Assembly: GCF_019175385.1 (NCBI RefSeq)
Contig: NC_083344.1
Location: forward strand, 62,682,782 to 62,746,781
Length of the DNA stretch: 64,000 bases
Direction: 5' to 3'
From: Lycium barbarum
Taxonomy: Eukaryota; Streptophyta; Magnoliopsida; Solanales; Solanaceae
Below, piece by piece: positions 34,661 to 47,550 of the stretch (positions are counted from its first letter, which is position 1; each line of letters opens with the position of its first letter). The notes under the pieces are model-generated. The model ran no database searches and was not told the origin of the DNA. It worked only from the letters and a program-made list of their open reading frames with translations. Made by a program: the position numbers and the translations under genes.

Positions 34661-35995
34661 TACGGGGCTGAGTGGAACCTGAAGTAGATGCTCCGCCTCT
34701 GCCTCTACCTCTACCTACTGGAATTTGGGGAGTCTTCCCTACCGGGCGCACTGAAGAGGAACCAGCTTCTGATCCTGTGGGATGAACCCCACCTCTACCA
34801 TACCTCGAGGGACAATCACGCATCAAGTGCCCAGTCTGTCCACAAACATAGCAAGCATCTATGCCCTGGCGACATGGCCCTGAATGTAATTTACCGCACT
34901 GACTACATCGCGGTGCTGGTGGTCTCATCTAACTATGATCACCCCCAAACTGAGAACCTGAAGCTCTCGAACTCTGACCCTTTCCTGAAGGAAAGAAGCG
35001 ATTAAATCTCCTACCTGCAAATCGTGGAGGCGCACTAGTCGCTGACTGGCCTGAGTGTTTAGAATATGCCTGCCTTGATCCCCCTCTATAATCACTACCT
35101 GTGCCCATAGATCTGGCCCTTTTGCTTTGCCCCCTATCAATATCACGATCACCCCTTTGCGGATGTTGTTGTCCTTCTAAATTCTGGGCATAGGCTTGAA
35201 TGCGGGAAATATCCATCCCATCTTGCAATGAAGCCGTTAAACAATCTTTGACCAAATGTGGCCCTAGGCCACTCACAAATCGGTGCACTCTATCTCCCAT
35301 AACGGCCACCATAGTCATAGCATATCTAGCCAATGAATTAAACTGAAGGCTATACTCCCGGGCACTCATATTTCCTTATTTCAAATTTAAAAATCTATCC
35401 GTTCTAGCTCAGCAGACCTCGGGTGGCAACTAGTGAAGGATGAAGGCATCTACAAATTCTTTCCAAATGGGAGGAGGCGCGTTCTCTTTTCTTGATCATA
35501 TCCAATTATTTTACCACAAGACCGCCACATCGTGGAGTCTATAAGATGCAGCTCCGTAGATTCAGTTTCGAAGCCATGAATAATCTTCAATGTTCGCAAC
35601 ATTTTATCAATAAAACATTTCGGGTCTTCATCCGGCTTTGAACCGAAGAACTCCGGATGATTCAAACTCATGAAATCACGGGCTCTAGTATTAACGGCTC
35701 TGTCACTTGAACTCGAACCCTGCTGCTGTGCCTAGGCGGCTACTAACTGCGTCAATAGATGAATAGCCTCGGTCACTTGTTGACCCGAAGTAGCTTGTGG
35801 AGGAACTGGAAGCATAGGAGCTGGAGCTGAAGCTCCCTCTTGTTCTTCTACAATAGGCGGAGTAGGAGGAGTATTAGATGGGGTCTCATTATGTGATTCG
35901 CCCTCTTCTACATTCATTGGTGGCTCACTTTCTACCGGCCTTTTCATCGTAATCATGCCCTTTTGGGCGACTGTAGCTTTTCCCTTTGGCGGCAT
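34661..35995 (-). pseudogene. gag: Gag of C1 (broken)
   Basis: The start at 35995 opens MPPKGKATVAQKGMITMKRP. Pieces are an acidic/Pro-rich N-terminus (35732-35995), FFGSKPDEDPKCFIDKMLRT (35450-35671), the capsid end SLQFNSLARYAMTMVAVMGD (34929-35369), and a nucleocapsid with an intact CX2CX4HX4C knuckle, CYVCGQTGHLMRDC (34800-34853). Stops and frameshifts lie near 35730, 35440, 35370 and 34928. Confidence 0.86.
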
Positions 35996-36186
35996 TTCTA
36001 AAATCATAGCACACTATTAGGGAGGAGATAATCTTATAAGACAGCTCTATCGCACGATGTCTTAAGATGAATGATGGTCATTTTTCCTAAATGCACTGTA
36101 GCCTCCAGTTTATTAGTGTGGCGCGCAACACACCATAAAAACGACTCTACTAGACACGGCTCGTAGACACTTCCTAGGACTGAACT

Positions 36187-36198
36187 GCTCTGATACCA
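36187..36198 (-). other. Primer binding site, C1
   Basis: TGGTATCAGAGC on the minus strand, next to the middle C LTR; initiator Met tRNA type. Confidence 0.92.
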
Positions 36199-36639
36199 CT
36201 TTTGTCACGACCCGACTAGGGGCCATGACGGGTACCCAGGTCTAACCACCGAGAACCACTCGTACCATTACCCATCGAACACATCAAGCGTTCATTCATT
36301 AATCTTATACTCAAATCATAGGAAAACTATTTTTCACTTGAAACATATTTACCTTATATACATAAGCCCTCCGGCTATCAAAATAATACATATACATACG
36401 AGGAAAAAACCATGAGACCATACTACCCACACATACGTATCTACGAGCCTCTACTAGACCACTAGACATATGGACGGGACAGGACCCCGTCATGCCCAAA
36501 ACATATATAGACACAAAAAATTAGTCAATGGCACATCTGGAACAATGGAGTGCTCTCAAGTCAGCTAATAGCTCCTACGAGTCTGGATCACCTCCCTGTC
36601 TACCTGTGGGCATGAACACAGCGTCCAAAGAAAACGGAC

Positions 36640-36662
36640 GTCAGTACGAACATTGTACTGAC
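36640..36662 (-). other. Conserved LTR stem-loop (family C copy)
   Basis: Eight-base arms GTCAGTAC and GTACTGAC pair perfectly around GAACATT. The second stem GTCC/GGAC lies at about 36622-36639. Deleted from LTR C-right. Confidence 0.82.
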
Positions 36663-38260
36663 TATGTAAGGCATGAATGGAATGAACATAATAGAGAGAT
36701 CATAAGACATAAGATGAAGATACAACATGCGTAACTTTTATGAGTGGATACATTTCATACATATATCATATATAATCGTAGTACATGTATCATCATAGCG
36801 CATACATCATCGTATCATATATATCATCATCGTTAACATGCGTCCGGGTAACTATCATATGCCGCCCACTAGTGGTGTCATGCCCGGCCCTCTAAGCTCG
36901 GTGTAAACATAGCAGCCCGCCTTAGAGGTGACATGGCCGACCCTATAGGCACGATGGAATCGTATGCAGCCCGCCTTTGCGGTGACATGCCTGGCCAACT
37001 AGGCACGGTGGAATCGTATCGTCATATAGTCAACATAAACTTATCATTATCACACATCTCATAGGCATATCCTAACCTTATCATAACTTAGCATCATCAT
37101 ACATTCATCATTAATCATACATTAAAGCTTGAAGGTAACCATGGCTATGTCGGGGTGACATGAGGTCGTGAACCCCCGACTACGTTATGAAGTGATCATA
37201 ATCGTCATATCTCACCTTAAAGGGACTAATATTTTAAGGTGAGTGTGCCCAAGGAAAAGCATCAATGGAACCATACTGAGGATCATTAACTTCAAGGACA
37301 TTTTGCATTACTCTAAGATTCTTTATACTTAAACTCATCATCATCATTATCATGCTCGTATCGTATCTCTTTTCTTTATCTTATACATATATAGCTCGTT
37401 ACAGTCATGGACTCATAGTTTCCTTTATTTAGGAAGATTATGGGAGATTAGGAAGATTCATGCCATAGGAGTCATGTCATAGAAGGAAAAGCTTAGCCTC
37501 ACATACCTCTTTCATTTAACAATTCTATCGTTTGATCGTTCTCCTTTGATGCTCGTGTTTCTACCTTCAAGAAAGTTCGTATTAACATTAGCTAATCGAT
37601 TATAAAAACATGCTTACTACTGCTAGAGAAAATTGGGCAGCATTTCCTTTGTTTATACAACTTTCCACATTTTACATGTCAACTCCCAAACATCCATAAC
37701 AACATTCACAATATTATAAACAACAATCATCATTCAACTACATTATCCACATTTCACAATTTCACTTCAATTCCTCCATAGTCATGGTCATAGTCCACTA
37801 TTACGTTCTCTCACATATAATGCTTAACCCATGTTCTAAATGTCATTCATAAAATACTTACAATCACAACATATCAATATTCATGACTCATTCCAAACTG
37901 CTATTCACAACCTCTTTATTTCTATCTTTGTGACCCATTTTCTATCTCCTTCCACAATCTAAGTCTTTCAACCTCTCATTACCTTAAACAACATGAAGGG
38001 ATCATAAACATTACCTTAGATAGTGTAGGAATAAGCCTTGAGTGTAAATACTCCTCTTACACCAAAACCCTAGTTCACTTCCATTGGAATTACTTGGCTT
38101 GGATGAACTTCAATGAGTTTCATACATTTAATTTTGTTGGTTTGATGAAGTTGATCACCAATCTCTCTTGAGCTCTTATGGGTGAAGAGTGGAGAGTTCC
38201 CTAGTGGGATCTTGAGGTGTGGAGTGAAAAATGGAATGAAGCAAATGAGGTTGGGGTCCC

Positions 38261-38431
38261 TTATATCAACTTAAAAATTTGACCCGACTCGGACATACGG
38301 TCCGTATCTTTTATACTGGTCGTATGTCTGGCCGTATGTTTGGTCCAGTGAAGTTCCCATTCTGGGCAGAACATACGGCCAGACATATGGCCAGTATGTT
38401 TTATACGGCCAGTATATTGGACCGTATGTTG
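38261..38431 (-). promoter_or_regulatory. LTR C promoter region: TATA box and palindromes
   Basis: On the minus strand GATATAAGGGACC (TATA at 38261-38266) has, just upstream, ACATACGGTCCGTAT, several TATACGGCCAGTATGT-type palindromes and GGACCGTATGT (38292-38431). LTR C-right keeps a better TATATAAG at 55805-55812 with the same array at 55843-55988. Confidence 0.7.
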
Positions 38432-38756
38432 CCCAACTTTCCGGAATTCATTCTCGTCGGCTCGTTTGATCTCCAATCCTTATGGAACCTTCTTAACACT
38501 TGTTTAACACCTCATTAACAACCTAAGGGATGTTATAGCTCTTCCCCAAAACATCATTAAGCCATTATTAATTCGGTACTCGTAAATCTTGCCCGACACA
38601 CAACATATCCCTTGCTTTCCTTGACAACTTTCTTCCCTTACCTTAAATGTCTTTGAAATCTCGATTAGGATCATCAAATGCTATTTCTTACTTATCAAAA
38701 CATCATTTCGTTAGTCTATTCATTGTACGTTAACAGGAAATTTTCGAGGTGTAACA

Positions 38757-38789
38757 TTCCCCCTTTTGGAACATTCGTCCTCGAATGTT
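38757..38789 (-). other. Polypurine tract and hairpin, C2
   Basis: AAAAGGGGGAA abuts the LTR on the minus strand. At 38770-38789 the arms AACATTCG and CGAATGTT form an 8-bp perfect stem with a TCCT loop. Confidence 0.85.
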
Positions 38790-38955
38790 AAGCACTCGGG
38801 AATTCTACGAAATTTCGCCAGAGTTTCCGCTGTAATATGGCACTACGATCCTGTCACAACAGCCCACAATAACATTGCCTCACAGGGCCACAATACAATA
38901 GCAGCATAAGTTGGCCACACACAACGCATATGCATAAAAAGAAAACATACATACC

Positions 38956-39978
38956 TCATAATCCCGATGTTTCATCATGGATCTCTTCTTGTGGCTGAAA
39001 TAGGTGCGGGTATTTGGATTTCATACTCTCTTCTGCTTCCCAAGTCATTTCTTCTCGGTTGTTATTTCGCCATAAAACTTTAACTGATGCTACTTCCTTA
39101 TCTCGGAGTCTCTGTACCTGCCTGTTTAATATGGCAATGGGCACTTCTTCATAGACTAGCTTTTCTGTCACTTGAACATCATCTATTGGGACAATCCTCA
39201 TAGGATCTCCAACACACTTGCGGAGCATTGAGAAATGGAAAACTGGATGGACCGATTCAAGTTGTAAAGGCAAGTCCAATTCATAAGCTACTTGACCCAT
39301 CTTGTGGATAATCTTATAGGGTCCAATGTTTCGAGGACATAACTTTCCTTTCTTACCCAATCGCATCACTCCTTTCATTGGTGACACCTTTAAGAATACC
39401 CAATCCTCAACTTGAAATTCTAAGTCTCGCCGGCGGTTGTCCGCATAAGATTTTTGGCGACTTTGGGCTCTCAACAATCAATCTCGGATCACCTTGACTT
39501 TTTGTATTGCTTGTTGAATCAACTCAGGGCCTATTAGTTGTACTTCTCCTATTTCAAACCATCCAATTAGAGACCTGTACTTCCTTCCATATAAAGCTTC
39601 ATACGGAGCCATTTGAATACTGGAATGGTAGCTGTTATTATATTCAAACTCAATAATGGGTATGTGGTCATCACAACTACCACCGAAATCTAGAACACAT
39701 GGTTGTAGCATATCTTCCAAGGTCTGAATGGTATGCTCGGCCTGCCCATCAGTTTTCGGATGAAACGCCATGCTAAGCTTTACTTGAGTACCCAAACCTT
39801 CTTGGAAGGATTTCCAGAACTTCGTTGTAAATTGCGGTCCTCTATCTGTGATAATGGATATCAGAATACCATGGAGTCGCACAATCTCCTTGAGATACAA
39901 CCTTGCATAATCTTCTACTGAGTACGTAGTTTTGACTGGAAGAAAATGAGCTACTTTCGTCAATCTATCCACAATCAC
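38956..39978 (-). pseudogene. pol: Pol: integrase core and chromodomain of C2
   Basis: The N-terminal stretch (39478-39978) begins after the first Asp block and has ITDRGPQFTTKF with the second catalytic Asp and DGQAEHTIQTLED with the Glu. It stops after KVKVIRD, at the same place as C1. The second stretch (38956-39477) has SPMKGVMRLGKKGK, the GPY segment RNIGPYKI (about residue 50) and a complete chromodomain (residues ~113-160, RQVQRLRDKEVASVKVLWRN, EEMTWEAEE), ending at 38956. This is the best-preserved chromodomain in the window. Confidence 0.9.
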
Positions 39979-39999
39979 CCATATGGAATCATAATTACT

Positions 40000-41320
40000 T
40001 CAGGAACGAGGTAATCCTACAATAAAATCCATATTGATCACTTCCCATTTCCAAGTAGGGATTTCCACTGCTTGCAATAATTCTCCTGGGTTTTGATGTT
40101 CGATTTTCACTTGCTGAAAATTTGGAGATTGAGCTAGAAATTCTGCTATGTCTTTCTTCATTCCATCCCAAAAATAAATTAACTTGAGATCATGATATAT
40201 CTTTGTCGCTCCTGGATGAATAGAATACCGAGAATAACGAGCTTCGTCTAGAATTCGGCGTCGCAATTCTGCAACATTCGGAACACATAACCTGCCTCGG
40301 TATCTATGAACTCCCTCTATAGAGGTTTCAAATCGAGACTTCTCTTTTTCATGAACTGTGTCTCTATAACGGCTCAACTGAGGATCCTCATATTGACGCT
40401 CTTTCACTTCCACATTCAGGGACAAAAGTGTGGGATTATTAATACCAATTCCTGCACTACCTGAATCAATTAGGCGTACTTGAAGATTAGCTAGTTGGTA
40501 GAGCTCATGAATTAATTCCTTCTTCTCCGGAGGAACTTCACATAGGCTGCCCATCGATCGGCGGCTAAGCGCATCAGCTACTACATTCGCCTTCCTGGGG
40601 TGGTATAAAATACTCACATCATAAGCTTTCAATAATTCTAACCACCGCCTCTGCCGCAGATTCAACTCCTTCTGTTTGAAAATGTACTGAAGACTCTTGC
40701 GATCTGTATAGATATCAACATGCACACCATACAAGTAATGTCTCCACATCTTTAATGCATGAATAACTGCAGCCAATTCGAGATCATGTGTTGGGTAGTT
40801 CTTTTCATGTTTCCGCAGCTGTCTCGAAGCATAAGCAATGACTTTACCGTGCTGCATTAACACACATCCTAACCCAACACCAGAAGCATCACAATATACA
40901 ACATAAACATCTGGCCCTTCTGGGAGTGTTAAGACTGGAGCTGAAGTCAACTTATCTTTCAATTCCTGAAAGCTACGCTCACAAGCATCATTCCGCTGAA
41001 ATTTAGCTGACTTCTGGGTTAGCTTTGCCAATGCTGCTGAAATAGAGGAAAACCCCTCCACAAACCTTCTATAATAACCCGACAATCCTAGAAAACTACG
41101 GACTTCTGTAGGCGTCGTAGGCCTTGGCCAAGTCTTCACAGCTTCAATTTTCTGAGTATCAACTCGAATGCCATCATCTGAAATAATATGACCCAAAAAT
41201 GTCACAGAATTCAACCAAAACTCATACTTTGAAAATTTTGCATACAATTCTCGAGTTCGAAGAATTCCAAGAACAATACGTAAATGGTCTGCATGTTCTG
41301 ATTCTGTGCGAGAGTATACC
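40000..41320 (-). pseudogene. pol: Pol: RT thumb, RNase H and integrase N-terminus of C2
   Basis: One long open stretch covers RT after the catalytic motif ([33 protein letters not shown]), RNase H ([41 protein letters not shown]), the linker missing from C1, and the integrase zinc region ([11 protein letters not shown], with CPNC decayed to SPNF) to [10 protein letters not shown] at 40000. The open frame continues right into the LTR of D to 41436, but those ~37 codons are LTR sequence. The RT N-terminal half resumes at 51355. Confidence 0.9.
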
Positions 41321-41325
41321 AGAAT
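41321..41325. repeat. Target site duplication of element D, left copy
   Basis: AGAAT, repeated at 51355-51359. The uninterrupted C1 site (near 15220) reads ACCAGAATATCGTC, matching the rejoined halves. Confidence 0.95.
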
Positions 41326-42063
41326 TGTCACGACCCGTCTAGAGGGCTGCGATGAGCGCCCGGTGCTAGCCCACCCGGGCATCCCTTGACTCTCTTTATA
41401 CTTACGTCTAGGTGAACCATATAAATTAACATGCATTCCTATGCATCAATCGCATTAGTCCCATTGGACGACAACATCTTTAAATCATCATTGACATCTA
41501 TGCCACATCAAATGTACATAAGCCGGCAAGGCTACCAAAAGATATACAAAATATAGGCCGACAAGGCCGGACATGTCTACCCATATACACGTGACTACGA
41601 GCCTCTTAGAAGAGTATAACATATCACCTAAGCGGGACAGGACCCCGCTATGCCCATAATTATATACACAAAAGAATAAGTACCCAAAAGCTACGGCTCC
41701 GAATGAAATAGAGCTCTGCTATGAAATCTCTGAGAAAGCAGCTATGGATCAAGCCTGTCTCCCTGTGCACCTGCGGGCATGACGCAGCGTCCACAAACAA
41801 AAGGACGTCAGTACAAAGAATGTACTGAGTATGTAAAGTATGATCAAAATCAATATAAAAGCATAATGAACAACATGTGAAGTTGCATAGGGGAGGAGAC
41901 AATAATATCATCATCATGGCACTTACTTACTTTCCATAGAGACATTCTGTTTCTATTGAATATCCGCATACATATACCCATATCCGTACTTGGTCACCCT
42001 CATGATCATTTACATCTCATATTCATAACATATTCGTACTCTTAATGATGTCAAATACATAGC

Positions 42064-42111
<48 letters not shown>

Positions 42112-43885
42112 GCATACATAGCGTACCCGACAATAGAGGTTCGTTGTTTCATACATACTTGGCCAACCAAGGCTCAAGGTTATATCTACCTGGCCCTACC
42201 AAGACTTCAAGGTTATCCGTACCATCTGCAGATGTGTGCGCGCGTTACGTAACCGTATACATACATATACATATATTCTACCCGGCGTTATAAGCTCGGG
42301 GTTTCATTATAGCCCTTCATAGGAACACATAAGTATAATAACCCATAGGCACCTTTAGCATCATCATTATTATCATTAACATTTCTATCATCATTATTAT
42401 CGTTACGTCTATCTTATAGGCTTACTCGTCACATGAGGAGCGTAGTACAATCGTAGTACATATCAAGGATTATGAGTTTACGAGCTCGGAAGATCAATCA
42501 TTTGAAGACAACATACTCGTATAGAGGATTTAGAAATTTGGCCAAAGAACCATGCCTTATGAAAGAAGGGTTAGCCTTACATACCTTTTCGTCGAACTAT
42601 TCTACACTTGCACGTACTCCTCCGACGCTCACGTTTCTACCTTCATTAAGGTCATACTATCATTAGAATCGATAACTAGCACACATGACTAAAGCTAGAG
42701 AAAATCGGACAAAATCTCCTTTATTTATGCAACATTTGTCCATATCGTAATTCAACTCCCAAGGGGCAACAATACATTCTTAGTATCATAACAATAGCCA
42801 TTAATCATCCACATTATCCACATTATCTAGGTTTCTCAATTTACTTTCATTTGTCCATGTTCATGGCATAACACCCAACTACGTCCGTTCATTTACACGT
42901 CTATTTCATGGTTTTAACGTCATTTATAACACATTCATGTCACAACACAACAACAATCATGAATCAACTCAAACTATGTCTCAAAACATCACTATTCATC
43001 ATTCATAACCCATTTTGCTATACTCTTCTAATGACCAAGTATTTCAACTCTCACTAAACAATATATAAGTACCATGAATCTTACCTTAAATGTTGTAGGA
43101 AGAAGCCTTTGTTGATAATACTCCACTTGAGCAAAAACCCTAGTTTTTCTCCATTTGGATTCCTTGACTTGGATGATCTTAATGGGCTTGCTTACTCTTG
43201 ACTCACTTGTTTTGTGTTGTTGATGACTTATAATCCTTGAAAACTTGTATAATAAATGTACTGAGATGTTTTAGAGAGAAGGGATGTGATATAGAAATGA
43301 AATGAAATAAGCCTTGATCCCCTTATTTAATGACTTGAAAATCTGATTTTGAAGTGCACAGTGGTCATAAATGTGGTTTACGGTCCGTATTGCAGTTTAC
43401 GGACCGTCCTTCGTGGTCGTTTTTAACCATAACAGAACAAGAAACTCAGGCAGCAACATGGTGATTTACGACCATGGTTTATGGGCCGTAAATCACTTTA
43501 CGGTCCGTATTCCAGGTCGTATTTTACCATTTGATCAATTGGCAGAAAGTTGAAGTTTTTGAATGCCAAAATACGACTGGCCAGTTTACGGACCGTATAC
43601 CATTTTACGGTCCGTATTTCTCTTAACGACCAACTGGCCAGTTTGCAAACCTGTAACTTTTCACATCTCTAGACTTGTCATTCTAATCATTCACATCCAT
43701 TTACATACATTGCTCATCTCACACCTCGCCTTATCTTAGCTAACCTTCTCGCCTTACATCGGATGCCTTCTTAATCTCGCTCAGGGCCATCAAACGTCAT
43801 TTCTTACTCGTGAAACATCATACACTCGCACCCATCACTAGTTCAGTCACTTGCGTACCAACGGAAGATTTTCTGAGGTGTAACA
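41326..43885 (-). repeat. LTR D-left (3' LTR), 2560 bp
   Basis: It begins TGTCACGACCCGTCTAGAGG and ends CTGAGGTGTAACA. It contains the stem-loop 41808-41828, the (TA)n run, the donor-like AAAGGTATGTAAGG near 42577-42589, a TATA-like TTAAATAA (43323-43330) and palindromes CGGTCCG/CGGACCG at 43371-43625. Confidence 0.94.
42071..42108. repeat. (TA)n microsatellite in LTR D-left
   Basis: A 38-bp uninterrupted TA run. The partner LTR has 65 bp at the same place, and B LTRs have only about 10 bp. Confidence 0.95.
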
Positions 43886-43920
43886 TTCTCCCCCCTTAAG
43901 TACATTCGTCCTCAAATGTT
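43886..43920 (-). other. Polypurine tract and hairpin, element D
   Basis: TTAAGGGGGGAGAA abuts the LTR on the minus strand. The neighbouring inverted repeat at 43901-43920 is weakened (ACATTCG against CAAATGT). Confidence 0.85.
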
Positions 43921-44091
43921 AAACACTCGGGGAATTCTACAGAAATTTCACCAGAGTTTCCCCTATAATGTGGCACTACTAACCTGTCACAACAACCCAT
44001 AATATCGATGCCTCACAGGGCCACAACACAATAGCATTTAAAAATTTGGCCGCACACGACCCAAAGCACAAAAAGGGAAATCATACATACC

Positions 44092-45400
44092 TTATGATTT
44101 TGACGTCTCATTTTGGCCCTCGTCCAAAGGCTGAAATAAATGTGGGTATTTGGATCGTATATTTTCCTCCGCTTCCCATGTCATTTCCTCTCGGTTGTTA
44201 TTTCTCCACAGAACTTTAACTGAGGCCACTTCTTTGTTTCTAAGCCTCCGTACTTGCCTTTCTAATATGGCAGTGGGTACCTCTTCATAAGTCAATTTCT
44301 ATGTCACTTGCACATCATTTACTGGGACGATCTTAGTAGGATCTCCAATACATTTCCGTAGCATCGAGACATGAAAATCTGGATGGACCGACTCCAATTC
44401 TGGAGGTAGATCTAACTCATACGCCACCTTGCCTATCTTGCGCACAATCTCATAAGGCCCAATATATCTGGGACTAAGCTTCGCCTTTTTGCCAAATCTC
44501 ATAACGCCCTTCATTGGCGACACTTTCAAGAATACCCAATCCTTAACTTGGAACTTTAAGTCCCTTCGACGATTATCTGCATAGGACTTCTGACGACTTT
44601 GAGCTGCTAACAACCGATCTTGTATGAGCTTGACTTTCTCTATGGCTTGCTTGACCAAGTCTGGCCCCATCAACTGAGCCTCTCCTATTTCAAACCACCC
44701 AATTGGGGATCTACACTTCCGCCCATATAAAGCCTCATACGGTGCCATTTGAATGCTAGAATGATAACTATTATTGTAAGCAAATTCAATGAGTAGCAAA
44801 TGATCATCCCAATTACCCCAAAAATCTATCATACATGCCCATAACATATCTTCAAGAGTCTAAATATACGTTCAGCTTGCCCATCGGTCTGCGGATGAAA
44901 GGCCATGCTAAGGCGCACCTGGGTCCCTAGACCCTCTTGGAAAGACTTCCAAAAGTTAGCCGTAAACTCAGTCCCTCTATCGGAGATAATAGATACCCGA
45001 ATGCCATGGAGTCTCACTATCTCTTTAAGGTTCTTGCATAATCTTCTGCCACATAGGTCGTTCTAACCGGTAAGAAATGAGCTGACTTTGTGAGTCTATC
45101 CACAATCACCCATATGGAATCATACGTACGTCGAGAACGGGGTAAGCCTGAAATGAAGTCCATGTTAATCACTTCCCACTTCCAAGTTGGGATTTCTATA
45201 GCTTGCAGTAATCCACCCGGCTTTTGGTACTCGATTTTCACTTGTTGACAATTTTGACATTGAACTACGAATTCCGCTATATCCTTCTTCATTCCATTCC
45301 ACCAGTATATAGACTTAAGATCATTATACATTTTCATCACTCCGGGGTGAACAGAATAACGAGAACAATGAGCTTATCTCAAAATTTGGTGGCGTAAACT
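44092..45400 (-). pseudogene. pol: Pol: integrase and chromodomain of element D (broken)
   Basis: The pieces are the zinc region to core (45017-45340: KKDIAEFVVQCQNCQQVK, VINMDFISGLPRSR with the first Asp), a small deletion after VAEDYA that shifts frame, then ISDRGTEFTANF and DGQAE with the second Asp and Glu (44829-45017). Another frameshift follows, then 44299-44847 with APYEALYGRKCRSPIGWFEI and the GPY segment RYIGPYEIVRKIG. A stop after DVQVT comes before the chromodomain (44092-44295: RQVRRLRNKEVASVKVLWRN, EEMTWEAEEN). All catalytic positions are present, spread over four frames or segments. Confidence 0.9.
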
Positions 45401-45427
45401 TGCCACATCAGGGACACATAATCTGTC

Positions 45428-46135
45428 TCAGCATCGGAGAGCCCCGTCTCCTGAAATATCAAATGATGACTCCTCTTTCTGAGGGAGCGTATCTTTGTAG
45501 TGCATTAGCACAGGATCCTCATATTGTAGCTCCTTCACCTCTGCTACTAGCGACGAGACTGTAGAGTTCTGAATAGTAGTGCCCTTGCTACCTGAGTCCA
45601 CCACTCGGACCCCTAGGCTAGCTAACTGTTGGAGCTCGCGAGCCATTTCCCTCTTTTCTGGTCGTACATCACTCAGACTCCCCATCGACCTACGGCTAAG
45701 AGCATCAGCCACAACATTCGCCTTTCCGGGGTGGTACAAAATATCCACATCATAGTCTTTTAGCAACTCTAGCCATCGGCGTTGCCACAAATTTAACTCT
45801 CTATGTTTGAAGATGTATTGAAGACTCTTATGATCTGTGTAAATATCCACGTGGACACCATATAAATAATTTCTCCATATCATTAATGCATGAACCACCG
45901 CGGCCAATTCTAGATCATGGGTAGGATAATTCTGTTCATGTTTCCGCAATTGCCTTGAAGCATACGCAATCACTTTGCCATGTTGCATCAATACACAGCC
46001 CAGCCCAACACCTGAAGCATCACAATAAACAACGTATCCTTCCAATCCCTCTGGAATTATCAAGACTGGGGCAGAAGTTAATCTACCCTTTAACTCTTGG
46101 AAACTACGTTCGCAAACATCTGTCCATTTAAACTT
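45428..46135 (-). pseudogene. pol: Pol: RNase H of element D
   Basis: An open stretch of 211 residues has [44 protein letters not shown] and [10 protein letters not shown], the RNase H acidic positions, then the RNase H-integrase linker to [13 protein letters not shown]. It is separated from RT by a Lys-to-stop change at 46142-46144. Confidence 0.9.
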
Positions 46136-46141
46136 TGCCGA

Positions 46142-47008
46142 TTACTGGGTCAACTTTGTGAGCGATGCAGAAATAGAAGAAAAACCTTCAACGAACCTCC
46201 TGTAATAACCTGCTAAGCCTAGAAAGCTACGAACCTCCGTAGGAGTCGTGGGCCTTGGCCAAGTCTTCACGGCCTCAATCTTTTGAATATCCACTCGAAT
46301 ACCATCGGCTGCAACAATATGCCCCAGGAATGCAACTGTGTTCAACCAAAACTCGCACTTGAAAAACTTTGCAAATAACTCTCGAGTTCGAAGAACTCCA
46401 AGGACAGTACGCAAATGATCCGCGTGTTCTGCCTCGGATCTAGTATACACCAAGATATCGTCAATGAATATAATCACAAATAAATCCAGGAAGGGTCTGA
46501 ACACATCATTCATCAAATCCATAAATACCGCTGGCGCATTAGTTAGACCAAATGACATCATCCGGAATTCAAAATGACCACATCTTGTTCTAAAAGTTGT
46601 CTTAGGGATATCGTTTTCCCTAACTCTCACTTGATGATACCCGAACCTCAAATCGATCTTTGAAAACCATTTGGCACCTTGCAATTGATCAAATAAATCA
46701 TCAATCCTCGGGAGAGGATATTTATTCTTAATCGTTACCTTATTCAATTGCCGATAGTCAATGCACATTCTCAAGGAACCATCTTTCTTCCGGAAAAACA
46801 ACATGGGTGCTCCCCATGGGGATGAGCTAGGCCTAATGAAGCCTTTATCAAGAAAGTCTTTCAATTGCTCCTTCAACTCTTTCAATTCTGCGGGGGCTAT
46901 TCTATAAGGAGGGATAGATATAGGTTTAGTGCCTGGAAACACATCATTGGCGAAATCAATCTCCCGCTCGGGAGGAAGGCCTGGAAGCTCTTCCGGAAAT
47001 TCGTTCAC
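46142..47008 (-). pseudogene. pol: Pol: reverse transcriptase of element D (domain intact)
   Basis: This is the longest intact RT in the window, 288 open residues: [75 protein letters not shown], catalytic [10 protein letters not shown] near residue 190, then thumb [17 protein letters not shown]. Protease lies just upstream with one intervening stop, and RNase H is cut off by a stop at the end. As part of a polyprotein it lacks a start of its own. Confidence 0.9.
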
Positions 47009-47020
47009 TACTGGAACTGA

Positions 47021-47550
47021 CTAAAGAGTCGGCGACTCAGCTTCTATATCTTGAACTCGCACTAGATGATAAATACAACCTTTTGTGATTATTTTCCTTG
47101 CCTTTAGGTACGAAATAAACCTACCTTTTGGTGACGCCATATTCCCTTTCCATTCTAAGACTGGTTCTCCCGAAAATTGGAAAGGAACCATTTTCATTCG
47201 GCAATCAACATTGGCATAACAAGAAGCCAACCAATCCATGCACATAATGACATCAAAATCTACTATTTATAGCTCATGCAAATCAATCATGGTACGACGA
47301 TCACAAATCATAACTACACATTCTGTATATTCTCGGCTAGCTATTACCAATTCACCCACGGGTGTAGACACCTCAAAAGGTTTGATCGCCTTCGGCTCGA
47401 CTATAAATCGACCCGCAATATATGGTGTAACATATGATAATGTGGAGCCCGGATCAATCAAACCATATACATCATGAGAGAATACCGATAATATACATGT
47501 GACCACGTCAGGAGAAGACTCAAGATCTTGGCGTCCAGCCAAAGCATAGA
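47021..47550 (-). pseudogene. pol: Pol: protease of element D
   Basis: The active site reads GLIDPGSTLSYVTPYIAGRF (47430-47470). After a stop at 47267 the rest follows in 47021-47245 with MDWLASCYANVDCRMK and YLKARKIITKGCIYHLV. A stop at 47021 precedes the RT linker. Confidence 0.87.

Larger units (their letters stand above)
36203..38756 (-). repeat. LTR C-middle, shared by C1 and C2, 2554 bp
   Basis: It begins TGTCACGACCCGACTAGGGG beside the C1 PBS and ends TCGAGGTGTAACA beside the C2 PPT. It is thus the 5' LTR of C1 and the 3' LTR of C2 at once. No 5-bp duplication separates the two units at either edge. It is the most complete of the three C LTRs. Confidence 0.92.

Noticed and set aside
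41326..41436. N-terminal extension of the 478-residue frame at 40000-41436
   Set aside because: These codons are LTR D sequence fused by insertion; no evidence for a functional fusion protein.
42472..42666. Plus-strand frame MSLRARKIN... repeated at 50167-50361
   Set aside because: Antisense within both LTRs of D; conserved because the LTRs are duplicates, not because of coding.
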